Assembly: GCF_022095675.1 (NCBI RefSeq)
Contig: NZ_JAHYSG010000033.1
Coordinates: forward strand, 1-64,000
Source of the DNA: Dactylosporangium sp. AC04546
GTDB lineage: Bacteria > Actinomycetota > Actinomycetes > Mycobacteriales > Micromonosporaceae
Reading direction: 5' to 3'
Length of the DNA stretch: 64,000 bases
Shown: positions 56,139-63,619 of the stretch, piece after piece
How positions within the stretch are numbered: the stretch's first letter is position 1
Layout of the letters: every line of letters starts with the position of its first letter
Notes under the pieces: generated by a model
Told to the model about the DNA's origin: nothing
Database searches by the model: none
What the model saw: the letters and a program-made list of their open reading frames with translations, nothing else
Translations under genes and position numbers: made by a program

Positions 56139-56183
56139 GAGTGGGGTCGAAGCGCTCCCATTCCGCCCCCAGCACCGAGCAGC

Positions 56184-56222
56184 CGACCGTGGAAGTCTGC
56201 CGCAGCCGGACTTCCACGGTCG
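56184..56222. terminator. Bidirectional hairpin terminator
   Basis: A perfect 14-bp stem (CGACCGTGGAAGTC / GACTTCCACGGTCG) with an 11-nt loop, in the 101-bp gap between the convergent EamA and ThuA-like genes. Confidence 0.75.
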
Positions 56223-56239
56223 ACCTCGCATCCGTGCGG

Positions 56240-57223
56240 TCAGCGGCAGAACGGCGCGGCGCCGGCCGCGGACCGGATGCCGCCCACCAGCATCTGCTGG
56301 AACTGCAGGGCGCCCGGGAACGTCGTGCCGTCGCCGAAGATCTGGGCGTCGTGGCCCAGCGTGGTCAGCCAGGCGCGGCCGCCGTCGTAGTACTGGCACC
56401 AGGCGACCGGGTGGTCGTCGCCGTGGCCCGGGTGGCCCATCGAGCCCTCGACGCCCTGGGCCAGGGTGTCCTCGTCGACCGTCGCCAGGACCCTGACCTT
56501 TGTGGGGGCCGGGACCAGGTTGTACCACTCGTCGCGCAGCTGCCACGTCGCCGGCAGGCCGGCGGTGGAGACGTCGCGGCGGTCCACGACGCGGACCGTG
56601 CCGGGCTGGGCCGGGCCGTGGTCGTAGTAGTTCGCGCCGCCGAGCAGGCCCTCGTACCACGGCCAGTTGTACTCGGTGCCGAAGGCGTTGTGCACGCCGA
56701 CGAACCCGCCGCCGCCGCGGATGTACTGCCGCAGCGCGGTCTGCGCCGCGTCGTCGAGCGTGTCGCGGGAGGTGCTGAAGAAGATCACCGCGTTGTACCG
56801 GAACAGCTGGTTGGGGCTGCTCACCTGGGCGAGGTCCTCGGTCCAGTCGACGGCGAAGCCGTTGTTCTGCCCGAGCGCGACCACGCCGTTCTGCACCACG
56901 TTGTTCGCGGCGAGCGCCGGGTTCAGCCCGGTGCCGAGCGCCGGGCCCAGGTTGGCGTGCCGCGGGCCGGCGGTACGGGTGAACAGCAGCACCCGGTAGC
57001 CCTTCGCCGGGTCGAAGTTGCCCCAGTCGTGGTAGCAGCGCTCGTCGACGCCGCGGCACACCCCGTAGTCGGGGTTGCCCAGCTCGCGGGCGCCGGTGCG
57101 GTGTTCCTTGGGGTTCTGCGCCGCACTGGGCAGGACGGCGACGAGCCCGATCGCGGCCGTCGCGGCGGCGACGAGACCAGCGAGCAGGGCGGGACGTTTC
57201 CAATGCATGCCGGGGTTCTCCAT
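56240..57223 (-). CDS. Secreted ThuA-domain protein
   Basis: A 327-residue exported protein. After a signal peptide (ALLAGLVAAATAAIGLVAVL) lies a ThuA-like glutamine-amidotransferase fold: GYRVLLFTRTAGPRH, FRYNAVIFFSTSRDTLDD, RQYIRGGGGFVGVHNAFGTE, MGHPGHGDDHPVAWCQYYDG, GRAWLTTLGHDAQIFGD. In other bacteria ThuA proteins accompany sugar-oxidising quinoproteins and act on oxidised sugars. Here the gene is divergent from pqqA and shares an operator with the quinoprotein gene at 38 kb. Start ATG 57223 or 57208. Confidence 0.82.
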   Translation of the reverse strand: MENPGMHWKRPALLAGLVAAATAAIGLVAVLPSAAQNPKEHRTGARELGNPDYGVCRGVDERCYHDWGNFDPAKGYRVLLFTRTAGPRHANLGPALGTGLNPALAANNVVQNGVVALGQNNGFAVDWTEDLAQVSSPNQLFRYNAVIFFSTSRDTLDDAAQTALRQYIRGGGGFVGVHNAFGTEYNWPWYEGLLGGANYYDHGPAQPGTVRVVDRRDVSTAGLPATWQLRDEWYNLVPAPTKVRVLATVDEDTLAQGVEGSMGHPGHGDDHPVAWCQYYDGGRAWLTTLGHDAQIFGDGTTFPGALQFQQMLVGGIRSAAGAAPFCR

Positions 57224-57247
57224 TCACGGGGTGTCGGCGATCCGCGT

Positions 57248-57264
57248 GGTCCACCAGGCGGACC
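57248..57264 (-). promoter_or_regulatory. 17-bp palindromic operator, identical to that of the quinoprotein gene
   Basis: GGTCCACCAGGCGGACC on the plus strand; its complement is exactly 37940-37956. It lies between the predicted thuA transcription start (near 57283) and its ATG, the same relative position as at the quinoprotein gene. Confidence 0.65.
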
Positions 57265-57289
57265 GATAGTACCGGCAGGAAGCTGGCTC

Positions 57290-57319
57290 AATATAGGCCC
57301 GCGTCGGATCGACGCACAA
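57290..57319 (-). promoter_or_regulatory. Promoter of the ThuA-like gene
   Basis: On the minus strand, TTGTGC (57319-57314), an 18-bp spacer and TATATT (57295-57290); the -10 is the same hexamer as at the quinoprotein promoter. Confidence 0.5.
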
Positions 57320-57328
57320 GGATCAGGC

Positions 57329-57358
57329 TTGTGGCGGGCATGCGTCGCGGACTATGGT
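57329..57358 (+). promoter_or_regulatory. Promoter of the pqq operon
   Basis: TTGTGG (57329-57334), an 18-bp spacer and TATGGT (57353-57358). The -10 overlaps a small palindrome, ATGGTTCGACCAT (57354-57366), a possible regulatory site. Confidence 0.5.
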
Positions 57359-57408
57359 TCGACCATTCAGCGGCTCTGATAAACCGTCTAGTGGACCAAG
57401 GAGCGACC

Positions 57409-57555
57409 ATGTCCAGCACCGACCAGAGCACCGCCACGCCCACCACCGCCGCCCGCCGTCCATGGACCGCGCCCCGGGTCGAGTGCCTCGAGACGCGGCC
57501 CGAGGTGTCGGCCTACTCCGGCGCGGGTGACCCGTGGTTCCGGCAGTCCCGCTGA
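57409..57555 (+). CDS. pqqA: PQQ precursor peptide PqqA
   Basis: A 48-residue ribosomal peptide that supplies the Glu and Tyr joined to make pyrroloquinoline quinone. The required Glu-x3-Tyr pair is Glu32-Tyr36 in RPEVSAYSG, near the C-terminus as usual. The Thr/Ser-rich leader (residues 1-20) is longer than in many PqqA, which are about 23-39 residues. AAGGAG lies 5 nt before ATG 57409. It is immediately followed by pqqC. Confidence 0.88.
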   Translation: MSSTDQSTATPTTAARRPWTAPRVECLETRPEVSAYSGAGDPWFRQSR

Positions 57556-57557
57556 CC

Positions 57558-58241
57558 GTGCTGTCCCGGGACGCGTTCGCCGAGGCCCTGCGGGGCCTCG
57601 GCACGCACTACTGGGACCGGCACCCGTTCCACGTGCGGCTGCACGCCGGGCGGTGCACCCCGGACGAGATCCGCTCCTGGGTGGCGAACCGCTGGTACTA
57701 CCAGCGCTGCCTGGCCCAGAAGAACGCCGCCGTCGTCGCGAACTGCCCGCTGCCGGAGGTCCGCCGTGCGTGGCTGCCGCGAGTGACCTTTCACGACGGT
57801 ACCGTCGAGGGCACCGGAGGACTGGCCGACTGGCTCGCCCTCGCCGAGGCGGTCGGGCTGTCCCGCGACGAGGTCCTCGACGAGCGGCACGTGCTGCGTG
57901 GCGTGCGGTTCGCCGTCGACGGCTACCTGCACTTCTGCCTGACCCGGCCGTGGACGGAGAGCGTCGCCGCGGCCCTCACCGAGCTGTTCTCGCCCGACCT
58001 GATGAGCGATCGGCTGCGGGCCTGGCAGCGGCACTACGACTGGATCAAGCCCGACGGGCTCGCCTACTTCGAGACCCGCATCCCGGTGGCCCGCAGCGAC
58101 AGCGCCGCCACCCTCGACCTGGTGCTCACCCACTGCACGACCGCCGAGCAGCAGCGGGCGGCCCTCGCGGCGCTGCGCTTCAAGTGCGACGTGCTCGGCG
58201 CGATGCTCGACGCCGTCGACTACGCGGCGGCGGCCGCGTGA
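57558..58241 (+). CDS. pqqC: Pyrroloquinoline-quinone synthase PqqC
   Basis: A 227-residue cofactor-free oxidase for the last ring closure and oxidation in PQQ synthesis. Signatures: THYWDRHPFHVRLHAGRCTP, WVANRWYYQRCLAQKNAA, PEVRRAWLPRVTFHDG, DEVLDERHVLRGVRFAVDGY and the C-terminal RFKCDVLGAMLDAVD, with the active-site His/Tyr/Arg set. I chose GTG 57558, 2 bp after the pqqA stop; GTG 57534 is in frame and would overlap pqqA. Confidence 0.92.
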   Translation: MLSRDAFAEALRGLGTHYWDRHPFHVRLHAGRCTPDEIRSWVANRWYYQRCLAQKNAAVVANCPLPEVRRAWLPRVTFHDGTVEGTGGLADWLALAEAVGLSRDEVLDERHVLRGVRFAVDGYLHFCLTRPWTESVAAALTELFSPDLMSDRLRAWQRHYDWIKPDGLAYFETRIPVARSDSAATLDLVLTHCTTAEQQRAALAALRFKCDVLGAMLDAVDYAAAAA

Positions 58242-59629
58242 CCCCGCCCGCGCTGCGCCGCGGTGTCCGGCTCGCCTTCGACCCCGTCCGGAGCCAGGAC
58301 GCCCTGCTGTACCCCGAGGGCGTCCTGCTGCTCGACCCGGTCGCCGCCGACGTGGTGCGGGCCTGCGACGGCCGGCGCGACCTGGCCGCCCTCGTCGCCC
58401 GGCTGGCCCGCGACTACGACGGCGTCCAGGCGCCCGACGTCGAGCGCCTCCTGGCCGACCTGCGCGACCGCCGGCTGCTGGCCGCGGACGGGTCGGCGGC
58501 GGGTCCTGAACGTCCCGGCGGCGCCCTGGCGGGCGGCGCCGCCGGGGCAACCACCTGGACGGGCGGCCATCCCCGTCCGACGGGACTGCTCGCCGAGCTG
58601 ACCTACCGGTGCCCGCTGCGCTGCGCGTACTGCTCGAACCCGGTGGAGCTGGCGGCGTACCGCGCCGAGCTCACCACCGCTGAGTGGACCGGCGTGTTCG
58701 ACCAGGCCCGCGCCGCCGGGGTGCTGCAGGTGCACCTGTCAGGCGGCGAACCGCTGCTGCGACCCGACCTGGCGGACCTCATCGGCCACGCGAGCGGCCT
58801 CGGGATGTACACCAACCTCGTCACGAGCGGCATCCCGCTCACCGCCGCCCGCCTCGCCGCGCTGCTCGCCGCCGGCCTCGACCACCTGCAACTGTCCATC
58901 CAGGACGCCGAGCCCGCCGCCGCCGACGGCATGGCCGGCGGCCGCTTCCACGCCCGCAAGCTCGCCGCCGCCGAGCTCATCCGCGCGGCGGGCATCCCAC
59001 TCACCGTCAACGTCGTCCTGCACGCCGGCAACACCGATCGCCTCACGCAGATCGCCGAGCTGGCCGTGTCGCTGGGCGCCGACCGGCTGGAGCTCGCCCA
59101 CACCCAGTACTACGGCTGGGGCCTGCGCAACCGCGCCGCCCTCATGCCGACCCGCGAGCAGGTCGCCGCGTCGGCGCTGGCCGCGGCCGAGGTGCACCGC
59201 CGGCACGGCGAGCGGGTCGAGATCGTGTACGTCGAGCCCGACTACCACACCGGACGCCCCAAGCCCTGCATGAACGGCTGGGGCAGCCGCCAGCTCGTCG
59301 TGGCGCCCAACGGCGACCTGCTGCCATGCCTGGCCGCCGGCCAGCTGGGCCTGCCGATCCCGTCGGCCCGGACCACCGGCCTGGCGGACGCCTGGCAGCA
59401 CTCGGCGCTGTTCAACGCGTTCCGCGGTACCGCCTGGATGGCCGACCCGTGCCGCACCTGCGCGCTGCGCGACGAGGACCTCGGCGGCTGCCGCTGCCAG
59501 GCGTACCAGCTCACCGGCGACGCCGCGGCCACCGACCCGGCCTGCCGGCTGTCACCGCACCACGACCGCGTCCGCGCCGCCGCCGGCACACCCGCCCGGA
59601 CACCGGCGATCCCGCGGCGGTCGCGGTGA
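58238..59629 (+). CDS. pqqE: PqqD-PqqE fusion: peptide chaperone plus radical SAM enzyme
   Basis: 463 residues. Positions 1-85 are PqqD, which presents PqqA (RGVRLAFDPVRSQDALLYPE, VRACDGRRDLAALVARLARD). A Gly/Ala linker leads to PqqE from about residue 110, with the radical SAM cluster Cys125-x3-Cys129-x2-Cys132 (RCPLRCAYCSN), SGGEPLLRPDL, and a C-terminal SPASM Cys-rich region (CMNGWGS, LPCLA, CRTCALRDEDLGGCRCQA). It makes the first C-C bond between Glu and Tyr of PqqA. Start GTG 58238 overlaps pqqC. Confidence 0.92.
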   Translation: MTPPALRRGVRLAFDPVRSQDALLYPEGVLLLDPVAADVVRACDGRRDLAALVARLARDYDGVQAPDVERLLADLRDRRLLAADGSAAGPERPGGALAGGAAGATTWTGGHPRPTGLLAELTYRCPLRCAYCSNPVELAAYRAELTTAEWTGVFDQARAAGVLQVHLSGGEPLLRPDLADLIGHASGLGMYTNLVTSGIPLTAARLAALLAAGLDHLQLSIQDAEPAAADGMAGGRFHARKLAAAELIRAAGIPLTVNVVLHAGNTDRLTQIAELAVSLGADRLELAHTQYYGWGLRNRAALMPTREQVAASALAAAEVHRRHGERVEIVYVEPDYHTGRPKPCMNGWGSRQLVVAPNGDLLPCLAAGQLGLPIPSARTTGLADAWQHSALFNAFRGTAWMADPCRTCALRDEDLGGCRCQAYQLTGDAAATDPACRLSPHHDRVRAAAGTPARTPAIPRRSR

Positions 59630-60477
59630 GGGTCCGCATCCTCGGCAGCGCGGCCGGCGGCGGCATCCCCCAGTGGAACTGTGCCTGCGCCGGCTGCGCG
59701 GCGGCCCGGCGCAGCGGGGCGCACCGCACCCAGGACGGCGTGGCGGTCACCGGCGACGGCACGGCGTGGTACCTGGTCAACGCCTCGCCCGACCTGCGCG
59801 TCCAGCTGGTGTCGGCCGGCGACCTCGACCCCGGCCCGGGCCGGCGGGACACCCCGATCCGGGGTGTGCTGCTGACCACCGCCGAGCTCGACCACACGGC
59901 CGGGCTGCTCGGCCTGCGCGAGGCCGGGCGCCTCGATCTCACCGCCACCGCCACCGTCCTCGCCGCGCTCCCGCTCATCCCGATCCTGCGCCGCTACACC
60001 GACCTGCGGACCCACGAGCTGCCGATCGGCGCGCCGCTCGCCCTCGACGGCGGCCTCACCGTGCGGGCCCTGGTCGTCGGGGCGAAGGTGCCCCGCTACG
60101 CCGATCCCTGCCCCGACCATCGCCCGGACGACGCCTGGGTCACGGCGCTGCGGATCGGTGACGAGCGGACAGGCCGGTCGTTCGTGTACGCCACCTGCCT
60201 GCCGGCGTGGACCGATGCCTTCGACGCGTTCCTCGCCGGGGCCGACGCGGCGCTGCTCGACGGGACGTTCAGCACCGAGGACGAGCCGGCTCGGGCGGCC
60301 GGGCTGACCCGCACCCCGCGCGAGATGGGCCACCTGCCGATCGCCGGCGCGCTGCCGGCACTGCGCCGCCACCCCGGCGTCCGGTTCCTGTTCGGGCACC
60401 TCAACAACACCAACCCGTACGCGGCCGGGCCGGCCCCGGTCGAGGTCGCCCGCGACGGGCAGGAGCTACTGCTCTGA
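59626..60477 (+). CDS. pqqB: PQQ biosynthesis protein PqqB
   Basis: A 283-residue metallo-beta-lactamase-fold protein acting between PqqE and PqqC, reported to hydroxylate the Tyr-derived ring. It has RVRILGSAAGGGIPQWNC, CAGCAAARR (structural zinc Cys pair), WYLVNASPDLRVQL, LLTTAELDHTAGLLGLREA, MGHLPIAGAL and FGHLNNTNP. The SDAxIDH motif of many relatives reads TTAELDH. The GTG overlaps pqqDE; the end overlaps the convergent tetR by 12 bp. No pqqF protease lies here. Confidence 0.9.
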   Translation: MRVRILGSAAGGGIPQWNCACAGCAAARRSGAHRTQDGVAVTGDGTAWYLVNASPDLRVQLVSAGDLDPGPGRRDTPIRGVLLTTAELDHTAGLLGLREAGRLDLTATATVLAALPLIPILRRYTDLRTHELPIGAPLALDGGLTVRALVVGAKVPRYADPCPDHRPDDAWVTALRIGDERTGRSFVYATCLPAWTDAFDAFLAGADAALLDGTFSTEDEPARAAGLTRTPREMGHLPIAGALPALRRHPGVRFLFGHLNNTNPYAAGPAPVEVARDGQELLL

Positions 60478-61113
60478 GCCCCCGATGAGCAGGTGCGAGA
60501 CGATCATGTCGCCGAGCAGCCGCCGGTAGTGGTCGCGGCGGGCGGGGTCGACCGGGTCGCGCTCGAAGATAGCGGTCAGGGTGTACCGGTTGGCGATGCG
60601 GAAGAAGCAGTACGCGCTGATCGCCAGGTGCACGTCGAACGCGTCGACGTCGTGGCGGAACATGCCCTCGGCCCGGCCGCGCTCGAGGATCCGCTCGATC
60701 AGCTTGATCGCCGGGCTGTTCAGGGCGGCCAGGCTGTCCAGCTGCGCGATGTGCTCGCCGCGGTGGATGTTCTCGATGCAGACCAGCCGGATGAAGTCCG
60801 GGTTGGCCTCGTGGTGGTCGAACGTGATCTCGGCGAGCCGGCGGATCGCCTCGGCCGGCGGCAGGTGGTCGAGGTTCAGCTGGTGCTCGGCGGCGCGGAT
60901 GCGGGCGTAGGCGCGCTCCAGCACCTCGATGTACAGCTGCCGCTTGCCGCCGAAGTAGTAGTAGATCATCCGCTTGGTCGTGCGGGTCCGCTCGGCGATC
61001 TCGTCCACCCGCGCGCCGTCGTACCCCCGGTCGGCGAACTCCCGCGTCGCGACGTCGAGGATCTCCCGGCGGGTCCGTTCGGCGTCGCGCCGGCGTTCGT
61101 CACCCTGATCCAT
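60466..61113 (-). CDS. TetR-family transcriptional regulator
   Basis: 215 residues. The N-terminal HTH is RREILDVATREFADRGYDGA with ARVDEIAERTRTTKRMIYYY, followed by GGKRQLYIEVLERAYARIR. The ligand-binding half (FIRLVCIENIHRGEHIAQLD, AISAYCFFRIANRYTLTAIF) resembles regulators often found beside aromatic-acid genes. It is the nearest regulator to the pqq operon and a candidate for the shared palindrome, though unproven. GAAGGGG precedes ATG 61113. Confidence 0.87.
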   Translation of the reverse strand: MDQGDERRRDAERTRREILDVATREFADRGYDGARVDEIAERTRTTKRMIYYYFGGKRQLYIEVLERAYARIRAAEHQLNLDHLPPAEAIRRLAEITFDHHEANPDFIRLVCIENIHRGEHIAQLDSLAALNSPAIKLIERILERGRAEGMFRHDVDAFDVHLAISAYCFFRIANRYTLTAIFERDPVDPARRDHYRRLLGDMIVSHLLIGGSEQ

Positions 61114-61165
61114 CGCGCCCCTTCGCCTGCTCCTGCGCCGCCCAGTCTCGCACGGCGGCGGGCGG

Positions 61166-61250
61166 TCACGGCCGCGGCGGGCCGTCGGCCAGGGCCGCGA
61201 GGACGAGCGCGACACTGCCGTCCGCGTCGGTGACGGCGAGCACCGCGCCG
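61166..61250 (-). pseudogene. Short C-terminal gene fragment on the minus strand
   Basis: About 28 codons reading PPGAVLAVTDADGSVALVLA to a stop at 61166-61168, which look like the end of a protein. They stop where the plus-strand NB-ARC fragment begins. The family cannot be named from so little. Confidence 0.3.
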
Positions 61251-61254
61251 GGCG

Positions 61255-61851
61255 GCGAGCGGCGCCCAGGTCGGCCCGCTGCTGCCCGGTGCCGGCCGCT
61301 GCCTGGTGCTGGTCACCAGCCGCTCCCGCCTGCTCGACCTCGAGGTCGGCTGGCGGCTGAACCTGGGCCCGCTCGAACACCGCGACGCCGTGGCGCTGCT
61401 CGCCAGCACCGCCGGCGAGCAGCGGGTCCAGGCCGCCCCCGATGCCTCCGACCGGATCGCGGCGGCCTGCGAGGAGCTGCCCCTCGCGATCCGGATCGTC
61501 GGGGCCCGCCTGGCCGGGCACCCGGGCATGGCGCTGCCGCACCTGGCCGAGCGCCTGGAGGACGAGGAGCGGCGCCTCGAGGAGCTGGCGGTCGGCGCGA
61601 TGTCGGTGCGCCGCAGCATCCTCGACAGCTACGAGGCGCTCGACCCGGAGGCCCGTGCCGCCCTGCGCGCCCTCGGGACCGCCGGCCGGCCGATCACCGG
61701 CATGACGGCGTCGGACGTCCTCGGCGTTCCCTCGGCGCAGGCGGACCGGGTGGTCGAGCGCCTCGTGCAGTACAACCTCCTCACCCCGATCGACGAGGAG
61801 CGCTATGCGATGTCGGACCTGCTCCGGCTGGTCGCCCGCGAGCAGGACTGA
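61255..61851 (+). pseudogene. NB-ARC fragment of an AfsR/SARP-type regulator
   Basis: The plus strand reads AQVGPLLPGAGRCLVLVTSR, LGPLEHRDAVALLASTAGEQ, ACEELPLAIRIVGARLAGHP and SDLLRLVAREQD: the middle of an NB-ARC domain from the sensor strand through the ARC helices. The HTH/SARP part and the P-loop are missing, and no TPRs follow. ATG 61306 could start a 181-residue peptide, but without the ATP site it should be inactive. Confidence 0.7.
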
Positions 61852-61855
61852 ACCC

Positions 61856-62842
61856 TCACTTGTTGGACTTCGGCAGGCCCGGCGGGTTGACCTCGGAGGT
61901 CTGCACCGCCTCGGTGTCGAGGTTGTACGCCGCCAGCCACTGCTTGTAGACGCCGGTCTCGATGAGGTAGTTGATCGCCTCGGCGAGCGCCTTCACGAGG
62001 CCGTTGTCCTTCTTGGTGGTGGCCGCGATGAGGCCCTGGAGCGTCTCGCCGGCGCCGGAGTAGACGCCGGCGTTGCGCACCGCGTCCGGGGTGCCCTGGG
62101 TCTTGCTGATCTGGAACGCGATGCCGGGGTTCGGTCCGAAGTACGCGTCGATCTGCCCGGACACGATCGCCTTGAACGTGCTGGGCGTGTCGGCGAAGTA
62201 CTTGATGTCGAGGGTCTTGCCCTCGCCCTTCAGCTTCTCCTGCCAGGCGACCAGGATCTTCTCCTGGTTGGTGCCGGCGCCGACGGCGACCTTGAGGCCG
62301 GCGAGCTTCGTGTAGTCCTTGTCGAAGTTCCAGCTGTTGCCGGCCTTCACCGCGAAGCCCAGGTTGTCCTGGCGGTACGAGGCGAAGTCGTACTTCTCCT
62401 TGCGCTGCTCGGTGTCGGTGATGTTCGAGAAGCCGACCTCGTTCTTGCCGGAGTCGATGCCGACGAACAGGTTGTCCCACGTGTCGTTGTTGAACTCGGG
62501 CGTGAGGCCGAACACGGCGGCGACGAGCCGGCCGAGGTCGGGCTCCGCGCCGGTGACGGTCTTGTCGTCGTCGCCGACGAAGGCGAGCGGCGGGAATCCG
62601 GTCGGCAGCGCGCCGAGCCCGACGGTGAGCTTGCCGTCCTTCTTGATCGCTTCGGGGAGCAGGTCGGCGATGCGCTGCTGCCGCTCGACCTTGAGCTCGG
62701 TCGGCTTGGCGATGCCGTCGGCCTGGGCGCCGATGGTGACGGTGCCGTTGCTTGCCTCGGCCTGCGCCTCGTCGCCGGTGCCGCAGGCGGCGAGGCTCGC
62801 GACGAGAGCGACGGCGACCGCGAACGTCCCTACGGTACGCAT
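61856..62842 (-). CDS. Polar amino-acid-type ABC transporter substrate-binding lipoprotein
   Basis: A 328-residue lipoprotein (AVALVASLAAC lipobox) of the family 3 solute-binding proteins. Blocks: LPEAIKKDGKLTVGLGALPT, GAEPDLGRLVAAVFGLTPEF, WDNLFVGIDSGKNEVGFSNI, KLAGLKVAVGAGTNQEKIL, GQIDAYFGPNPGIAFQISK. AAGGAG lies 5 nt before ATG 62842. It follows the ATPase gene of the same strand and forms a permease-ATPase-SBP operon. The ligand is unknown. Confidence 0.88.
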   Translation of the reverse strand: MRTVGTFAVAVALVASLAACGTGDEAQAEASNGTVTIGAQADGIAKPTELKVERQQRIADLLPEAIKKDGKLTVGLGALPTGFPPLAFVGDDDKTVTGAEPDLGRLVAAVFGLTPEFNNDTWDNLFVGIDSGKNEVGFSNITDTEQRKEKYDFASYRQDNLGFAVKAGNSWNFDKDYTKLAGLKVAVGAGTNQEKILVAWQEKLKGEGKTLDIKYFADTPSTFKAIVSGQIDAYFGPNPGIAFQISKTQGTPDAVRNAGVYSGAGETLQGLIAATTKKDNGLVKALAEAINYLIETGVYKQWLAAYNLDTEAVQTSEVNPPGLPKSNK

Positions 62843-62857
62843 GGATCTCCTTGACAT

Positions 62858-63619
62858 TCAGAGCACCTTCGAGAGGAATTCCCGGGTGCGGGCCTGGTTC
62901 GGGTGGTCGAGCACCTGGGACGGCGGGCCGTGTTCGACGATCACGCCGCCGTCGATGAAGACGACGGTGTCGGCGACCTCACGGGCGAAGCCGATCTCGT
63001 GGGTGACGATGACGAGGGTGGTGCCGCTGTCGGCGAGCCGGCGGATCACCGACAGCACCTCGCCGACCAGTTCGGGGTCGAGCGCGGAGGTCGGCTCGTC
63101 GAACAGCAGCAGGCTCGGCTCCAGCGCCAGCGCGCGGGCGATCGCGACGCGCTGCTGCTGGCCGCCGGAGAGCTGCCGCGGGTAGGCGTCGCCGCGGTCG
63201 CCGAGGCCGACCCGGGCCAGCAGCTCCACGGCCCGCTCGCGGGCCGCCGGCCGGGCGAGGCGCTTGTGCGCGACGAGCGGCTCGGCGACGTTGTCCTGCG
63301 CGGTGAGGTTGGGGAACAGGTTGAAGCTCTGGGCGACGAAGCCGATCCGGGTCCGCTGCCGGCGCACCGCCCGTTCGGGCAGCTCGTGCAGGTGCTGGCC
63401 GCGGACCTCGACGCCGATCAGCTCGCCGTGCACGGCGACGTAACCGAGGTCGGGCCGCTCGAGGTGGTTGATGGTGCGCAGCAGGGTCGACTTGCCCGAC
63501 CCCGACGGTCCGAGGACGGCCACCACATCGCCGGGGCGGACGGTCAGGTCGACGCCCTTGAGCACCTCGCGGAGGCCGAAGGACTTGTGGACGTTGCGGA
63601 TCTCCAGCGCGGTCGTCAT
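62858..63619 (-). CDS. Polar amino-acid-type ABC transporter ATP-binding protein
   Basis: 253 residues: Walker A GPSGSGKST, RTRIGFVAQSFNLFPNLTAQ, signature LSGGQQQRVAIARALALEPS, Walker B LLLFDEPTSALDPE and the switch His in VIVTHEIGFAREVAD. Its ATG shares a base with the stop of the permease gene upstream (TGATG), so translation is coupled. Confidence 0.9.
   Translation of the reverse strand: MTTALEIRNVHKSFGLREVLKGVDLTVRPGDVVAVLGPSGSGKSTLLRTINHLERPDLGYVAVHGELIGVEVRGQHLHELPERAVRRQRTRIGFVAQSFNLFPNLTAQDNVAEPLVAHKRLARPAARERAVELLARVGLGDRGDAYPRQLSGGQQQRVAIARALALEPSLLLFDEPTSALDPELVGEVLSVIRRLADSGTTLVIVTHEIGFAREVADTVVFIDGGVIVEHGPPSQVLDHPNQARTREFLSKVL

Noticed and set aside
56147..56160. TCGAAGCGCTCCCA, 12 of 14 matches to the CebR operator TGGGAGCGCTCCCA
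   Set aside because: It lies between two convergent genes, upstream of nothing, and both mismatches are in one half-site. Probably chance.
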